A stretch of DNA of 64,000 nt from CAZGNZ01 sp964527215 (GTDB lineage Bacteria > Fidelibacterota > Marinisomatia > SCGC-AAA003-L08 > JACNLC01): contig CAZGNZ010000003.1 of the NCBI GenBank assembly GCA_964527215.1, forward strand, positions 62,001 through 126,000, read 5' to 3'. The notes below the pieces were generated by a model that worked only from the letters and a program-made list of their open reading frames with translations, ran no database searches and was not told the origin of the DNA. This document shows, piece by piece, positions 46,769-55,844 of the stretch (the stretch's first letter is position 1; each line of letters opens with the position of its first letter). The translations under genes and the position numbers were made by a program.

Positions 46769-49700
46769 TTATTTTCCTGATTCCGGCAGCCAGAAATCCC
46801 TGGGATACAGCCTGTGGATTCTCAGTCCGTCATTCACATTGTCCAAATACCCATCAAAGGAGTCCAGCTGGGAGGGTGATCCAATCACAAAATAATGAGT
46901 TTCAGGAGAGACGGCAGACTGTGTATCCAGACCTGGAAGAACCTTTCCGTTTACGGACTTCATTCTGCTTCTAAGTTCTGTTGTTAAATCCTTGCTGGTA
47001 TCCAGCTCCAGAATCCGTGTTCGAAAACTCCGGACGGAATCCGGTGTAATGCCGTCAGCAATATCGGCGGCCATATCATATCCGCGGCTTTCATACCGAT
47101 CCCCGGCGCGGTTGATCCGGAATGCCTGGGCGATGGTATATGGAACCAGTGTTGACTCGAAATCCGCTTGATCCAGCTCATCCACCACAAACTGCATGGT
47201 TTGAGATAAATCGGGGCAGCGCTCGGCATAATAGGATAAATACCCGGTGATCTCGCTGGAACGGATTCCGTTGGAATATGCCAGACCCGCTCCCCAGGTC
47301 TTCATGAAAACGCTGTGGGGCCCGCCGCCGCTGAATGTATTGGAAGCCAGAAAATCGAGCAGTTCCTCATCATCATATTCCGTATAATGCACTCCGCGGG
47401 TCCGGTGGATATGGACACCGGTACTCATATTGGGGTTGACCAGCCCCAGCACATTGGAGGCGGTATGTTCGTCAAGTCGGGAAGACGATTGGGAAAGTAT
47501 TCCCGGACGGTGCGGATATACTGCTGCAATGTGTCGATCTCTGTAAAATGCGTCAGTCAGCTGAATCATATCGTCACCTATCTGCCTGGTCAGTTCTGTG
47601 CTGCCGACAATGAATCCGCGGACAAGGTGCTGATTTCGCAGCATGTCCAGGATCAGCTGTACATCAGCCAGAATCTCAGCCGGATCCTTCAGCACATCCG
47701 TTTTAATGCTTCGGCAGAGATAAACCCAATCCTGCGGCAGACTGGCATCGGGAATATCTGAGAGCAGAATCAAAAGGTCGTTAACAGCCATTGAAGCCAG
47801 GTGAGACAAATCATCCGACGGTAATTTCCCGCTGAACTTCAGTGGCCGCTCCGGGTCGTCCAGACGAACCCTGAGACTGGTCAGGCTGTCAATAATGGTT
47901 TCCCTTGACAGCGTTCTCCAATTTCCCAAATCCGAACAGAACTGGCTGAAAGCACCAATATCATCATCGGGACATTCCTGAAGCTGCCAGCTCAAACGCT
48001 GATAAGAATGGGTGCGGGTTAAAAAACTGCCGGTGGCAAGGTAAAGGGGATTCTTCTGATTGATAACTGCATCCGCCGGGTCGTTGACCCAGCCTTCTTC
48101 TGCTCCGCGGGTACGGTTCCGAAGATTGTTCAGAGCCAGATTTATGGCTTTCCGGATTCGCGGCAGGTTCTCAGTGCGTAAGTCCGGATAGGTCAGGAAT
48201 GTCTCCATCCATTCCAAAACCTGATGGGTTTCTGCAAGATTGGAGCCCGCGCCGGTTAGGATGAGTTCGTTTCGGTCAGTAATTGTGTTGTGATCAAAAA
48301 ATACATTCAAATACAGGATTTCCTGCTGAAGGGCAATACTCATATTTTCATATGACAGGGGCTCTCCATTCCGGATAACTCCCGTTTGCCGGATAAAAGT
48401 GGGCAATGCAGAGAGCATCGGAAGCAGATGAGCGGGGATCGTATTCAGGTTCAATGCCAATCCTGCAAAACCGCTGGTCATGTAATCAAACCGGGAGACG
48501 ATCAGCTGACCTCCGCCAGACAGATATCCAATATCAAAATCAAGAGGGTCATCCAGAGTCAGCGGCGGATTGTCAAGAAATTCCGGAAGCTCAACAGATG
48601 CCATCTGCGAATCTATTTTTCTGGTTTTCTCAGCGTATTCTTCTTCATATCGAAGCAGACTTTTCTGGGTATCCGTCAGTCCGTACTGCTCCTGCAGATT
48701 CCGAATCGCTGTGTCAATCCGCTTTTTCCGGTCGGTTTCTTCTTCCTGAATCAGCCCTGGATTGGGTTTAGCAACCACAGCATACGGCTGCGCATCCAGC
48801 AGCCCCCACTTACGAACAGCATTTCCCCAGCGGTTCTCCGTATTATCAGCAATTTTTCGAATCCCGTCAAATTCCTCCATCGAAACCATCGAACGGTGGA
48901 ACCCTCCCCGTTGATGAAGTTGGTGGAAAGTGTTCATCCAGCCGGATCCGCTGTTTCTGTAGCCGAAGCGTGGCGGTGAGTTCAGGAAATTCTGGATGGT
49001 CCGGATAGACTGGGTGATCCCTGCGTTGACTCGCTGGTTAAAATCGATCAACTCCGGAGAACCTGGTGCGAGCTGAATGATCCTTTCCAGCTCAGTATGG
49101 ACTATGTTCCGAATGCTGTCCATCATTACCAAACTGGTCAGATCCGGATCAACATTGCTGAATCCCAGTGAAACGGGGTTACCGGGATAGCTGCTGCGCC
49201 ATCCGAATACACCGGTTGCACCAAAATTCACCTGCCTGGATTCCGGATCTACCAGAGTGCGATGCAGGGTTGATGTCTGTCCTCCGGCAAATGCATCCAG
49301 GAAAATATCGAACAGCATTTGCTCTTCCAGAGGGATATCCAGATGGGCCGGCCAAGTGAAAAGCAGGATGCCCGGCTCTCGGACATTCATGTTGGGGAAC
49401 CAGGATTCTGCCATTGTCCCTTCCGGGGCAGGGTGGGGTTCCGGAAGTCGTTTTAGAAAGTCGTCCGGATGAAATTCCACTGTTGCCGCCGGTTCAGTGT
49501 GACCCAGTATTTCACTCAGTCGTGTCAGGCATTCTGTCATTGCCACCGAGGAAGGCATGGAGACCACCATTCCCATGTTATTCAGGTGATGGGTTGCAGA
49601 ATGGAAATCCCGAATATGCCGGGGCACCATTGTACGCATTGCCGGGGGGTGACCGCCGGACACATATGAAAGCGGGTTGCTTTCTCCGTACACCAGACGG

Positions 49701-50320
49701 TTCAGGGTCATGGACATATTGGACCAGGGATTTTCAAATGAGCTTACCATTTCCGTGTATACGGATCCCTTTTCCTCCAGACTCATAGTGCCGTCAGCCG
49801 GATCGCGAAGGATGCCCATATTGCGAACCTCCCGGCGAATTTCTTCATCGGAAAAAGTGGGGTGGAGCATGGCATCCAGTTTGGCTGTCAGAAGCTCGAA
49901 AAATCCCTCCGGGCCGGCACTGGTGCTGAAGTGATAGCAGGTCCTCAACTGCTGGGTATAGGCAGAACTGCTGCCCAGCCGCATATCCTCAAGCGCTGCA
50001 ACATATTGTCCTTTGGTTCCCTTGCCCAGCAGGAGGTGCTCCAGAGCGTGCGGTTCTCCCCGATCCGATACCGGAAACGTATTGACCCAGATGAAGGCTT
50101 GCGGCAGAGACTGGATCTGCAGATAATCCAGCACAAATCCGCTGGGAGCATGCCGGAACCGGGCACCGATCTCCTTACCGAATCCGTTATCGTAAATGCA
50201 TTCCGTCCTGAAATCAGCCACCATCTGATCCTGTTTCAGATCAGGTACATCAATTCCCCCGCCAAGCCTGGCGGTCAGCATCAGTAAAAAAACTGTTTTG
50301 ATGAGCAGTATGCGGTTCAT
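46769..50320 (-). CDS. Large M16-family zinc metallopeptidase with signal peptide
   Basis: ATG 50320 is chosen because AGGAGG lies about 10 bp upstream and the signal peptide (RILLIKTVFLLMLTARLGGG) then starts at residue 2; earlier codons in frame to 50395 have no site. The 1183-residue protein has the inverted zinc motif H91-A-L-E-H95 near the N-terminus, the distal Glu region DEEIRREVRNMGI, and a second inactive half, as in presequence-protease/insulinase-type M16C enzymes. Such peptidases form a closed chamber that degrades short peptides. The signal peptide places it in the periplasm. First gene of the operon. Confidence 0.88.
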   Translation of the reverse strand: MNRILLIKTVFLLMLTARLGGGIDVPDLKQDQMVADFRTECIYDNGFGKEIGARFRHAPSGFVLDYLQIQSLPQAFIWVNTFPVSDRGEPHALEHLLLGKGTKGQYVAALEDMRLGSSSAYTQQLRTCYHFSTSAGPEGFFELLTAKLDAMLHPTFSDEEIRREVRNMGILRDPADGTMSLEEKGSVYTEMVSSFENPWSNMSMTLNRLVYGESNPLSYVSGGHPPAMRTMVPRHIRDFHSATHHLNNMGMVVSMPSSVAMTECLTRLSEILGHTEPAATVEFHPDDFLKRLPEPHPAPEGTMAESWFPNMNVREPGILLFTWPAHLDIPLEEQMLFDIFLDAFAGGQTSTLHRTLVDPESRQVNFGATGVFGWRSSYPGNPVSLGFSNVDPDLTSLVMMDSIRNIVHTELERIIQLAPGSPELIDFNQRVNAGITQSIRTIQNFLNSPPRFGYRNSGSGWMNTFHQLHQRGGFHRSMVSMEEFDGIRKIADNTENRWGNAVRKWGLLDAQPYAVVAKPNPGLIQEEETDRKKRIDTAIRNLQEQYGLTDTQKSLLRYEEEYAEKTRKIDSQMASVELPEFLDNPPLTLDDPLDFDIGYLSGGGQLIVSRFDYMTSGFAGLALNLNTIPAHLLPMLSALPTFIRQTGVIRNGEPLSYENMSIALQQEILYLNVFFDHNTITDRNELILTGAGSNLAETHQVLEWMETFLTYPDLRTENLPRIRKAINLALNNLRNRTRGAEEGWVNDPADAVINQKNPLYLATGSFLTRTHSYQRLSWQLQECPDDDIGAFSQFCSDLGNWRTLSRETIIDSLTSLRVRLDDPERPLKFSGKLPSDDLSHLASMAVNDLLILLSDIPDASLPQDWVYLCRSIKTDVLKDPAEILADVQLILDMLRNQHLVRGFIVGSTELTRQIGDDMIQLTDAFYRDRHIAAVYPHRPGILSQSSSRLDEHTASNVLGLVNPNMSTGVHIHRTRGVHYTEYDDEELLDFLASNTFSGGGPHSVFMKTWGAGLAYSNGIRSSEITGYLSYYAERCPDLSQTMQFVVDELDQADFESTLVPYTIAQAFRINRAGDRYESRGYDMAADIADGITPDSVRSFRTRILELDTSKDLTTELRSRMKSVNGKVLPGLDTQSAVSPETHYFVIGSPSQLDSFDGYLDNVNDGLRIHRLYPRDFWLPESGK

Positions 50321-50980
50321 GGCAGTCTGACCTCCTGTTGTTTGCAGTCTGTAATGGAGTTTGTTAAAATCAGCCCATTTCAAAGCGACCGGCACCCAAA
50401 CCGAGAGTACGGAAAATCTGGTTGGACGCAGTCTGTAAATTAACCCGGAGTTCTTTATAATTCATTGCAATTCGAGAGGGTGCGTACTGAGTTCCACATC
50501 CGACTGACCTGCATATTTCACGAGAATAGCTTAGTCCGGATATTTCATGAGACTTCGTGATGAGATGATGAAAATGATTGATTCTACAAGGCATATGAAG
50601 AAAAATGAGTGAAATCGTACTGGACAGTACGTTGAAAACATTTTTCGAGTATAACGCTGTAGAATTGAGCAGATCTGTCATCGGAATAGATTTCTCATGA
50701 AATATTCGGGTTAGCGTACAATGCTTCGCATCTTTCGGCCAATGATATATCCGGGCTAGATCGAGGGATGGTCAGTCGGTCTCGTAGCGGATTAAATATA
50801 TTTTGGCCAGCCGTGACCGAGTTCATCCATTGGTTTTATGAATTTTCACCAGACGTTTTTCTCGAGTCAATAAGGTGGCATTTACCGGTCAATATTGGTA
50901 GGTCAGCTGGAACCGGGCAATCCTGCCCACAATATTGCCGTCTGCATTAAAAATATGTGTTGACGATGAGATTCAATCCG
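50321..50980 (-). promoter_or_regulatory. 660-bp upstream region of the M16 operon with a repeated 13-bp motif
   Basis: No credible gene. ATATTTCACGAGA (50513-50525) and ATATTTCATGAGA (50540-50552) are direct repeats 27 bp apart, and TCTCATGAAATAT (50693-50705) is the exact inverse of the second. Three sites in the region that must hold the operon promoter look like binding sites for a regulator, or ends of a small element. Confidence 0.45.
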
Positions 50981-53404
50981 TCATTCGTAGCGAAGCGCTT
51001 CTATGGGATTGGCCAAAGCCACCCGGAATGCCTGCCAAGACATGGTGACTGCCGCCCAGAAAAATGCCGTCAATGCTGCCAGGATAAAACCCAGGGAACT
51101 CAACTCCGTCTGATAAGCAAAATTTTGAAGCCAGTGGTTCGACCAGTAATAGGCAGCTGTCCAGGCGACAGCAACGGCAATGCAAATCATGATGAGCATA
51201 TCCCTCATCATGGTTACTGCAATCTGTATCAGGGTCGCCCCCATCACTTTCCTGATTCCCATCTCTTTCCTGCGCTGTTCAGCTGAAAAACTGGACAGTC
51301 CCAGCAGTCCCAGGCATCCCGTGAAAATGGACATGAATGCGAAAATACTGAACAGTCGGCCGGTACGGATTTCTGCGCTGTATTTTTGGTTGAAATGCTC
51401 GTTAAAAAAATAATATTCGAATATTTTATCCGGGACAAACTTTTCCCAGAGGTCTTCAATAAATGCAATGGTCTCCTGGGTTTTTTCGCCGGTCAGTCGA
51501 ATGGACAGATAAGATCCGGTATAATGATTCAGCCGGATAACCAGCGGATCAATGGTTTGATACAGAGATCTGAAATTGTAATCCTCCACAACGCCGATCA
51601 CATTCAGGATATTTGTGGATTCTGCGGACGGTCCGATTTCGCAGATTTGCGAACCGACTCCCTCTTCCAGCCGCAGCATTTTCAGGGCTTCCTGATTAAT
51701 AATACAGGATAAGGTGTCATCAAATTCATCCGGTGCGAAATTCCTGCCTTCCCGCAGCTGAATTCCATAAGTATCAATATAGTTCTCATCTGTCCAAAGC
51801 ACTGCCGGAACGATAGACAGGTCCCCGGGATTGGTGGAATTGCTGTGTGCATTGTATGGATAGTTGTTTGATCCCGGAATAGAGGTGGAGAACACGGCGC
51901 TCTTTATTTGGGGATGACGCAGCAGTTCCGATCTGAAAATTTCTCCCTGAGGCCGCAGAACACTCGACCGTGGGAGAATCAGCAGCTGCTCCCGGTCAAA
52001 ACCCAGATCCATCTCATGAAACAACTTCACCTGATCCCTGATAATCATTGTCACCGTCAGCAGTCCGATGGAAATGGAAAACTGGATAACCACCAGTATC
52101 CGTCGCAATCCGGTGTTCCGGCTTCCGGCAGACAGTTTGCCTTTCAGCACCTCCACCGGTTTGAAGGATGCGAGAAACAAGGCAGGATATGCGCCGCTGA
52201 TCAAACTGACTGCCAGGATGATCACTGCACAGACCAGAATCACAACCGGTTGAAACAGGGCATTCATTGTGAATGTTTTGCCGGTGATATTGTTAAAGAA
52301 AGGCAGAAGCAGCGGTGTGACTGAAAGCACAAGCATCACTGCAGCAATGGTTTGTAGAAAAGACTCGCCAAGGAACTGAAAAACCAAAGTCCTGCGGTGG
52401 GATCCCAGTGTCTTTCGAATCCCGACTTCCCTGGCACGGCCTGCGGACCTGGCAGTGGCCAGATTAATGAAATTAACACAGCCGATAATCAGTACAAATC
52501 CTGCGACCACGGCAAAGATCAGAATGGTTTTCGAATTGCCTTCAGGTCCCATCTGATTGCTGATTTCCGAATGCAGATATACATCCATGAAAGGTTCCAG
52601 GTAATACCCATACCGGTTCCCTGCCTCCACCAATGCATCGTAAGACATCCCCGTTGCCTGGAGTATCTGAGGATCAACAAAATCTTTTACAACCCCTTGG
52701 ATTTTCTGATTCACAGCCGGGATGGACGCATTTTCTGCCAATAGGAGATAGCAGACGTAATTATTGCTGATCCATAATTCATTGTTGATCTGATCACCCA
52801 TTGAAACCATGGATGCCAGAAAATCAAACTGAATGTGAGATTGTGACGGTGGATCCGGCGTCACTCCTGTGATCAGATAATCGGTCCCGTTTTCCATTGT
52901 CAGATATTTGCCCATCGGATCCTCGCTGCCGAAATATTTTTCCGCTGCTTGTTCAGTTATCACCAGAGTGTGGGGCAGATTCAGTGCATTATCAGGATTT
53001 CCTTTTATGAGCGGGAAATCGAATATCTTAAATACGGTGGAATCTGCAAATACAAATCCGTTTTCGTTGAAGCTCCGGTCACCATATTTGATGAGGAAAC
53101 GACCGACAGGCTGAAAACGGACGGCATTTTCGATTTCAGGAAGAATTTCAGGAAATGCTTTGGCCATGGGAGCCGGCGATGATGCCATTAAGAGAACCTG
53201 ATTTCCGATCACACCATCCAGGATGACCCGAGCAATCCGGTCTTTCTTTTCATGAAACCGATCGAACTGCAGCTCATCAAAAATATACAGCAGTATAAAA
53301 ACCACGGTAAGAAAACCAATCGCCAGGCCGGCAATGTTGATAATGCTGTATCCCCGGTGTCTGAGAATATTCCGCCAGGCGGTTTTAAATATATTTGCAG
53401 TCAT
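50981..53404 (-). CDS. FtsX/MacB-type ABC transporter permease (807 aa)
   Basis: It opens IFKTAWRNILRHRGYSIINIAGLAIG, has a MacB-like periplasmic core, then two FtsX modules with RAREVGIRKTLGSHRR and RRKEMGIRKVMGAT, each next to membrane helices, and ends ANPIEALRYE. This duplicated ~800-residue layout is common in Bacteroidota. Such proteins usually act as mechanotransmission exporters with a LolD/MacB-type ATPase. None is adjacent; the only candidate here is at 61554. Confidence 0.92.
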   Translation of the reverse strand: MTANIFKTAWRNILRHRGYSIINIAGLAIGFLTVVFILLYIFDELQFDRFHEKKDRIARVILDGVIGNQVLLMASSPAPMAKAFPEILPEIENAVRFQPVGRFLIKYGDRSFNENGFVFADSTVFKIFDFPLIKGNPDNALNLPHTLVITEQAAEKYFGSEDPMGKYLTMENGTDYLITGVTPDPPSQSHIQFDFLASMVSMGDQINNELWISNNYVCYLLLAENASIPAVNQKIQGVVKDFVDPQILQATGMSYDALVEAGNRYGYYLEPFMDVYLHSEISNQMGPEGNSKTILIFAVVAGFVLIIGCVNFINLATARSAGRAREVGIRKTLGSHRRTLVFQFLGESFLQTIAAVMLVLSVTPLLLPFFNNITGKTFTMNALFQPVVILVCAVIILAVSLISGAYPALFLASFKPVEVLKGKLSAGSRNTGLRRILVVIQFSISIGLLTVTMIIRDQVKLFHEMDLGFDREQLLILPRSSVLRPQGEIFRSELLRHPQIKSAVFSTSIPGSNNYPYNAHSNSTNPGDLSIVPAVLWTDENYIDTYGIQLREGRNFAPDEFDDTLSCIINQEALKMLRLEEGVGSQICEIGPSAESTNILNVIGVVEDYNFRSLYQTIDPLVIRLNHYTGSYLSIRLTGEKTQETIAFIEDLWEKFVPDKIFEYYFFNEHFNQKYSAEIRTGRLFSIFAFMSIFTGCLGLLGLSSFSAEQRRKEMGIRKVMGATLIQIAVTMMRDMLIMICIAVAVAWTAAYYWSNHWLQNFAYQTELSSLGFILAALTAFFWAAVTMSWQAFRVALANPIEALRYE

Positions 53405-53721
53405 ACATATCTCATTTTATGGAATTCGGATTACAAATGTCAGATTCAATACAGGCGGCAGTAAAGCTCATTGACGTTCCAGTGTCCATCCTGAATTTTC
53501 CGCACGGACGATTGTGCCTTTGGAAGCAGAAGAATTCCGATGAAGCCGCAGTATGGGTTTATTGATCTATGGATAGTCTTTCAACTGATACAAGTGTGGC
53601 ATGATAATGAAAACATACTTAAAATCTGTTTGTTGGAAATACATTTATACATTCCGGTTGTCCGGAAAACCGCGTTGTTACAGATCAGAGCCTGCTTATT
53701 CTGCCGAACCTGTTTCAGCCG
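53405..53721 (-). other. 317-bp intergenic region
   Basis: It lies downstream of the PD40 lipoprotein and upstream of the permease at 53404. I see only one small inverted repeat, TTCCGG (53652-53657) with CCGGAA (53662-53667), without a T run on either strand. A promoter for the permease is expected here but was not identified. Confidence 0.4.
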
Positions 53722-54753
53722 TCATTGTTTTTCATTGGAGGATGGTTTCAGTTCCAGAATCCGATCAATACTCAGCCAGTACAAATCACCGTTTCCATTT
53801 TGCGGATTCAGATGGATATCCACCAGGGCAGAATAATTCCCGGGCTGATCTGCGGGGATGTCGGGGTTGAGGCGGTTGCTGCTGAAAATCAGGTACATGC
53901 TGTCAGGTGTCAGGGCTGGGCAAAAATCCAGCGCACTGGAGTTGACGACACTGCCCAGGTTTCTGGCTGCGGTCCAGCCGCCGGCATCATCATTGAAACA
54001 GATATACAAATCCCCGCCGCCAAATCCGTCTCCGCGTCCCCAGCTGCCAAAGATCAGAAAAGCCTCATCCGGGGCAATCAGGGCATTGTAATCCCCCAGT
54101 TCACTGTTTACCATCGAGCCCAGATTTTCAGGCGGCAGATATCCGTTACCCAGCCAGTAGCAGGCGTAAATATTTTCCCCGGATCCGTCTGCATCCAGCT
54201 CAGCCGTGAAATACAGATTTTTTGATTTGGAAACACTCGGGTAAAATTCGTTTCCTGCTGAGTTTACAACATTGCCCAGATTTTCAGGATCACTCCAGCC
54301 TGTCTGTGTTCGGTGCATCACCCATATATCATAATCCGGTGCGGTTCCGCGTTCAGGTTTGGGCCGGTTAGATGAAAAATACATGAATTTTCCATCCGGG
54401 CTGATAAACGGTTCAATATCGCTGTACAACCCGGAAAATGACGCCACCTCCGGACGACTCCATTTTCGGTCCGATGTCTGACGGGATACCATGATAACGC
54501 CTTTTCTGGAGGGAAGCCAGACTGAATAATAGAATTCTTTGCCGTCCGGTGTAAAAGCAGCATCCCTTTCGTTCATACCCGTAGATATGAAACCCGGTGC
54601 CATCAGCTCCACCCGATGGTCAGGCAAATTTCCGCCAAACCACGGACCATCAGAAGTCCAGCTGGCAGGATGAAATGCAGCCGGCTGCTCAGATGTGCAG
54701 CTCCATACAATCAGAAAAGCAGATACCAGTATTACAGGCTTGATAAATCTCAT
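53722..54753 (-). CDS. PD40/TolB-like beta-propeller lipoprotein
   Basis: The 343-residue protein has a lipoprotein signal ending VWSC (lipid-anchored Cys19). Repeated PD40 blades follow: DAAFTPDGKEFYYSVW, EPFISPDGKFMYFSSNRP, EFYPSVSKSKNLYFTAE, YNALIAPDEAFLIFGS and FCPALTPDSMYLIFSSNR. It is a periplasmic or outer-membrane propeller for protein or ligand binding; the partner is unknown. It lies among permease genes on the same strand. Confidence 0.87.
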   Translation of the reverse strand: MRFIKPVILVSAFLIVWSCTSEQPAAFHPASWTSDGPWFGGNLPDHRVELMAPGFISTGMNERDAAFTPDGKEFYYSVWLPSRKGVIMVSRQTSDRKWSRPEVASFSGLYSDIEPFISPDGKFMYFSSNRPKPERGTAPDYDIWVMHRTQTGWSDPENLGNVVNSAGNEFYPSVSKSKNLYFTAELDADGSGENIYACYWLGNGYLPPENLGSMVNSELGDYNALIAPDEAFLIFGSWGRGDGFGGGDLYICFNDDAGGWTAARNLGSVVNSSALDFCPALTPDSMYLIFSSNRLNPDIPADQPGNYSALVDIHLNPQNGNGDLYWLSIDRILELKPSSNEKQ

Positions 54754-54806
54754 TTTTCTCTCCGGGATTTCGTCTTATTCAGGGGGAAAATTTAGGGGAA
54801 AACAGA

Positions 54807-54846
54807 GGCTTTAACCTGTTAAAAAAAACAGCATATTGCGAAAGCC
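54807..54846 (-). other. Nested hairpin between sulfotransferase and PD40 genes
   Basis: GGCTTT (54807-54812) with AAAGCC (54841-54846) encloses CTGTT (54816-54820) with AACAG (54827-54831) around a run of As (Ts on the minus strand). It lies 31 bp downstream of the sulfotransferase stop and may end that transcript. Its T run is in the loop rather than after the stem, so it is not a standard terminator. Confidence 0.35.
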
Positions 54847-54876
54847 CATCACATTTCAGTCAAGAATGTATTTGGT

Positions 54877-55677
54877 TCAGCGCTTCCAATCACTGCAGTC
54901 CCAGTCCAGCAGCTCCTCCAGGGACTGTACTTCTTCCCGGTAAATATCCAGCAGTATCTGACGAATATCCGAAGCCATTTCTGATTGATATGGCCGACTG
55001 TGGACATTCCGAGCCTGAAATCGGGGCGGCAAAGGCAGTTCAAGGAAATCGCAAACCTGTTCAAGGGCACTTTCGGGATGCTCTCTTAGCTGCCGGTTGC
55101 GGAGGACGAGTATCTGATCTTTTGGAAAATATTCAAGTAAACGTTTAATCTGATGACTGTAGAATCCACGGTCAGTATAAGAAAAAATACGGTGCTGATA
55201 ATCTGGACAGTTTGCCAATCTGTCTTTTTCCTGCTGTATGGCTTCCCTGAACGGAAGGACCTCATTGCCTTTCTGTGTTTCCATGTTCCAGTGTGAATAG
55301 GCACGGTCCACAGGATGACGCAGAATTAGAATCCACTTCATTCTGGGATTATAGGTTTGGATGCGACCCGGAACCGGATGCCAGTACATGTAAATGGGGG
55401 TGGCTTCTCCCAGAATTTTAAATCGTTTAGGACTTGAATAGAAGGAATGAAATACTGCTGGCTGTCCGCCAGGATTTTTGAAATAGCGGTCCCGGTCAAA
55501 ATAATGCAGTTCCTTTCGATCCGGCAGGCCGATCTCAGGGTGCTGGGATAGAAGATCAAATAATGCGCTGGTTCCTCCTTTTTGAGTCCCTCCGATGACA
55601 AAATTGACCAGAAGATCCCGCCTGGTAAACCGGCGCAGAAACACCTGTAAGTACTGCTGAGGTTTTAGTTTAAACAT
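54877..55677 (-). CDS. Sulfotransferase-family protein
   Basis: The 266-residue protein has the PAPS loop FVIGGTQKGGTSALFDLL, the acceptor-region KELHYFDRD, GEATPIYMYW and the 3'-phosphate motif WILILRHPVDRAYSHWNME, then FLELPLPPRF. It is closer to heparan/chondroitin-type bacterial sulfotransferases than the one at 29919, which has a different PAPS loop. ATG 55677 is used; TTG 55686 is possible. No glycosyltransferase is next to it. Confidence 0.87.
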   Translation of the reverse strand: MFKLKPQQYLQVFLRRFTRRDLLVNFVIGGTQKGGTSALFDLLSQHPEIGLPDRKELHYFDRDRYFKNPGGQPAVFHSFYSSPKRFKILGEATPIYMYWHPVPGRIQTYNPRMKWILILRHPVDRAYSHWNMETQKGNEVLPFREAIQQEKDRLANCPDYQHRIFSYTDRGFYSHQIKRLLEYFPKDQILVLRNRQLREHPESALEQVCDFLELPLPPRFQARNVHSRPYQSEMASDIRQILLDIYREEVQSLEELLDWDCSDWKR

Positions 55678-55844
55678 TTTACACAACGGAAAGCCGGAAC
55701 CAAGGAGTTACACAGGACAGTGGCATTTCCGCACCTGAAAATTACCGCGGCGTCATCCAGCCGGACAACAGCGGTATGACCGATAAAACTAAAGTCCATC
55801 AATGTTTTTAGGGAACATGCGAATTACAGCAGCAGCAAAGGGAA

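Noticed and set aside
48386..48979. 197-codon plus-strand frame opposite the M16 peptidase
   Set aside because: Antisense to a long, motif-bearing gene; no ribosome-binding site or family features.
50370..50681. 103-codon minus-strand frame between the FtsX permease and the M16 gene
   Set aside because: No ribosome-binding site, unusual composition, and it overlaps both the M16 leader and two of the three ATATTTCAYGAGA motifs; better explained as regulatory DNA.
53725..54225. 166-codon plus-strand frame opposite the PD40 gene
   Set aside because: The minus-strand frame has a lipoprotein signal and clear PD40 blades; the plus frame has no recognisable features.
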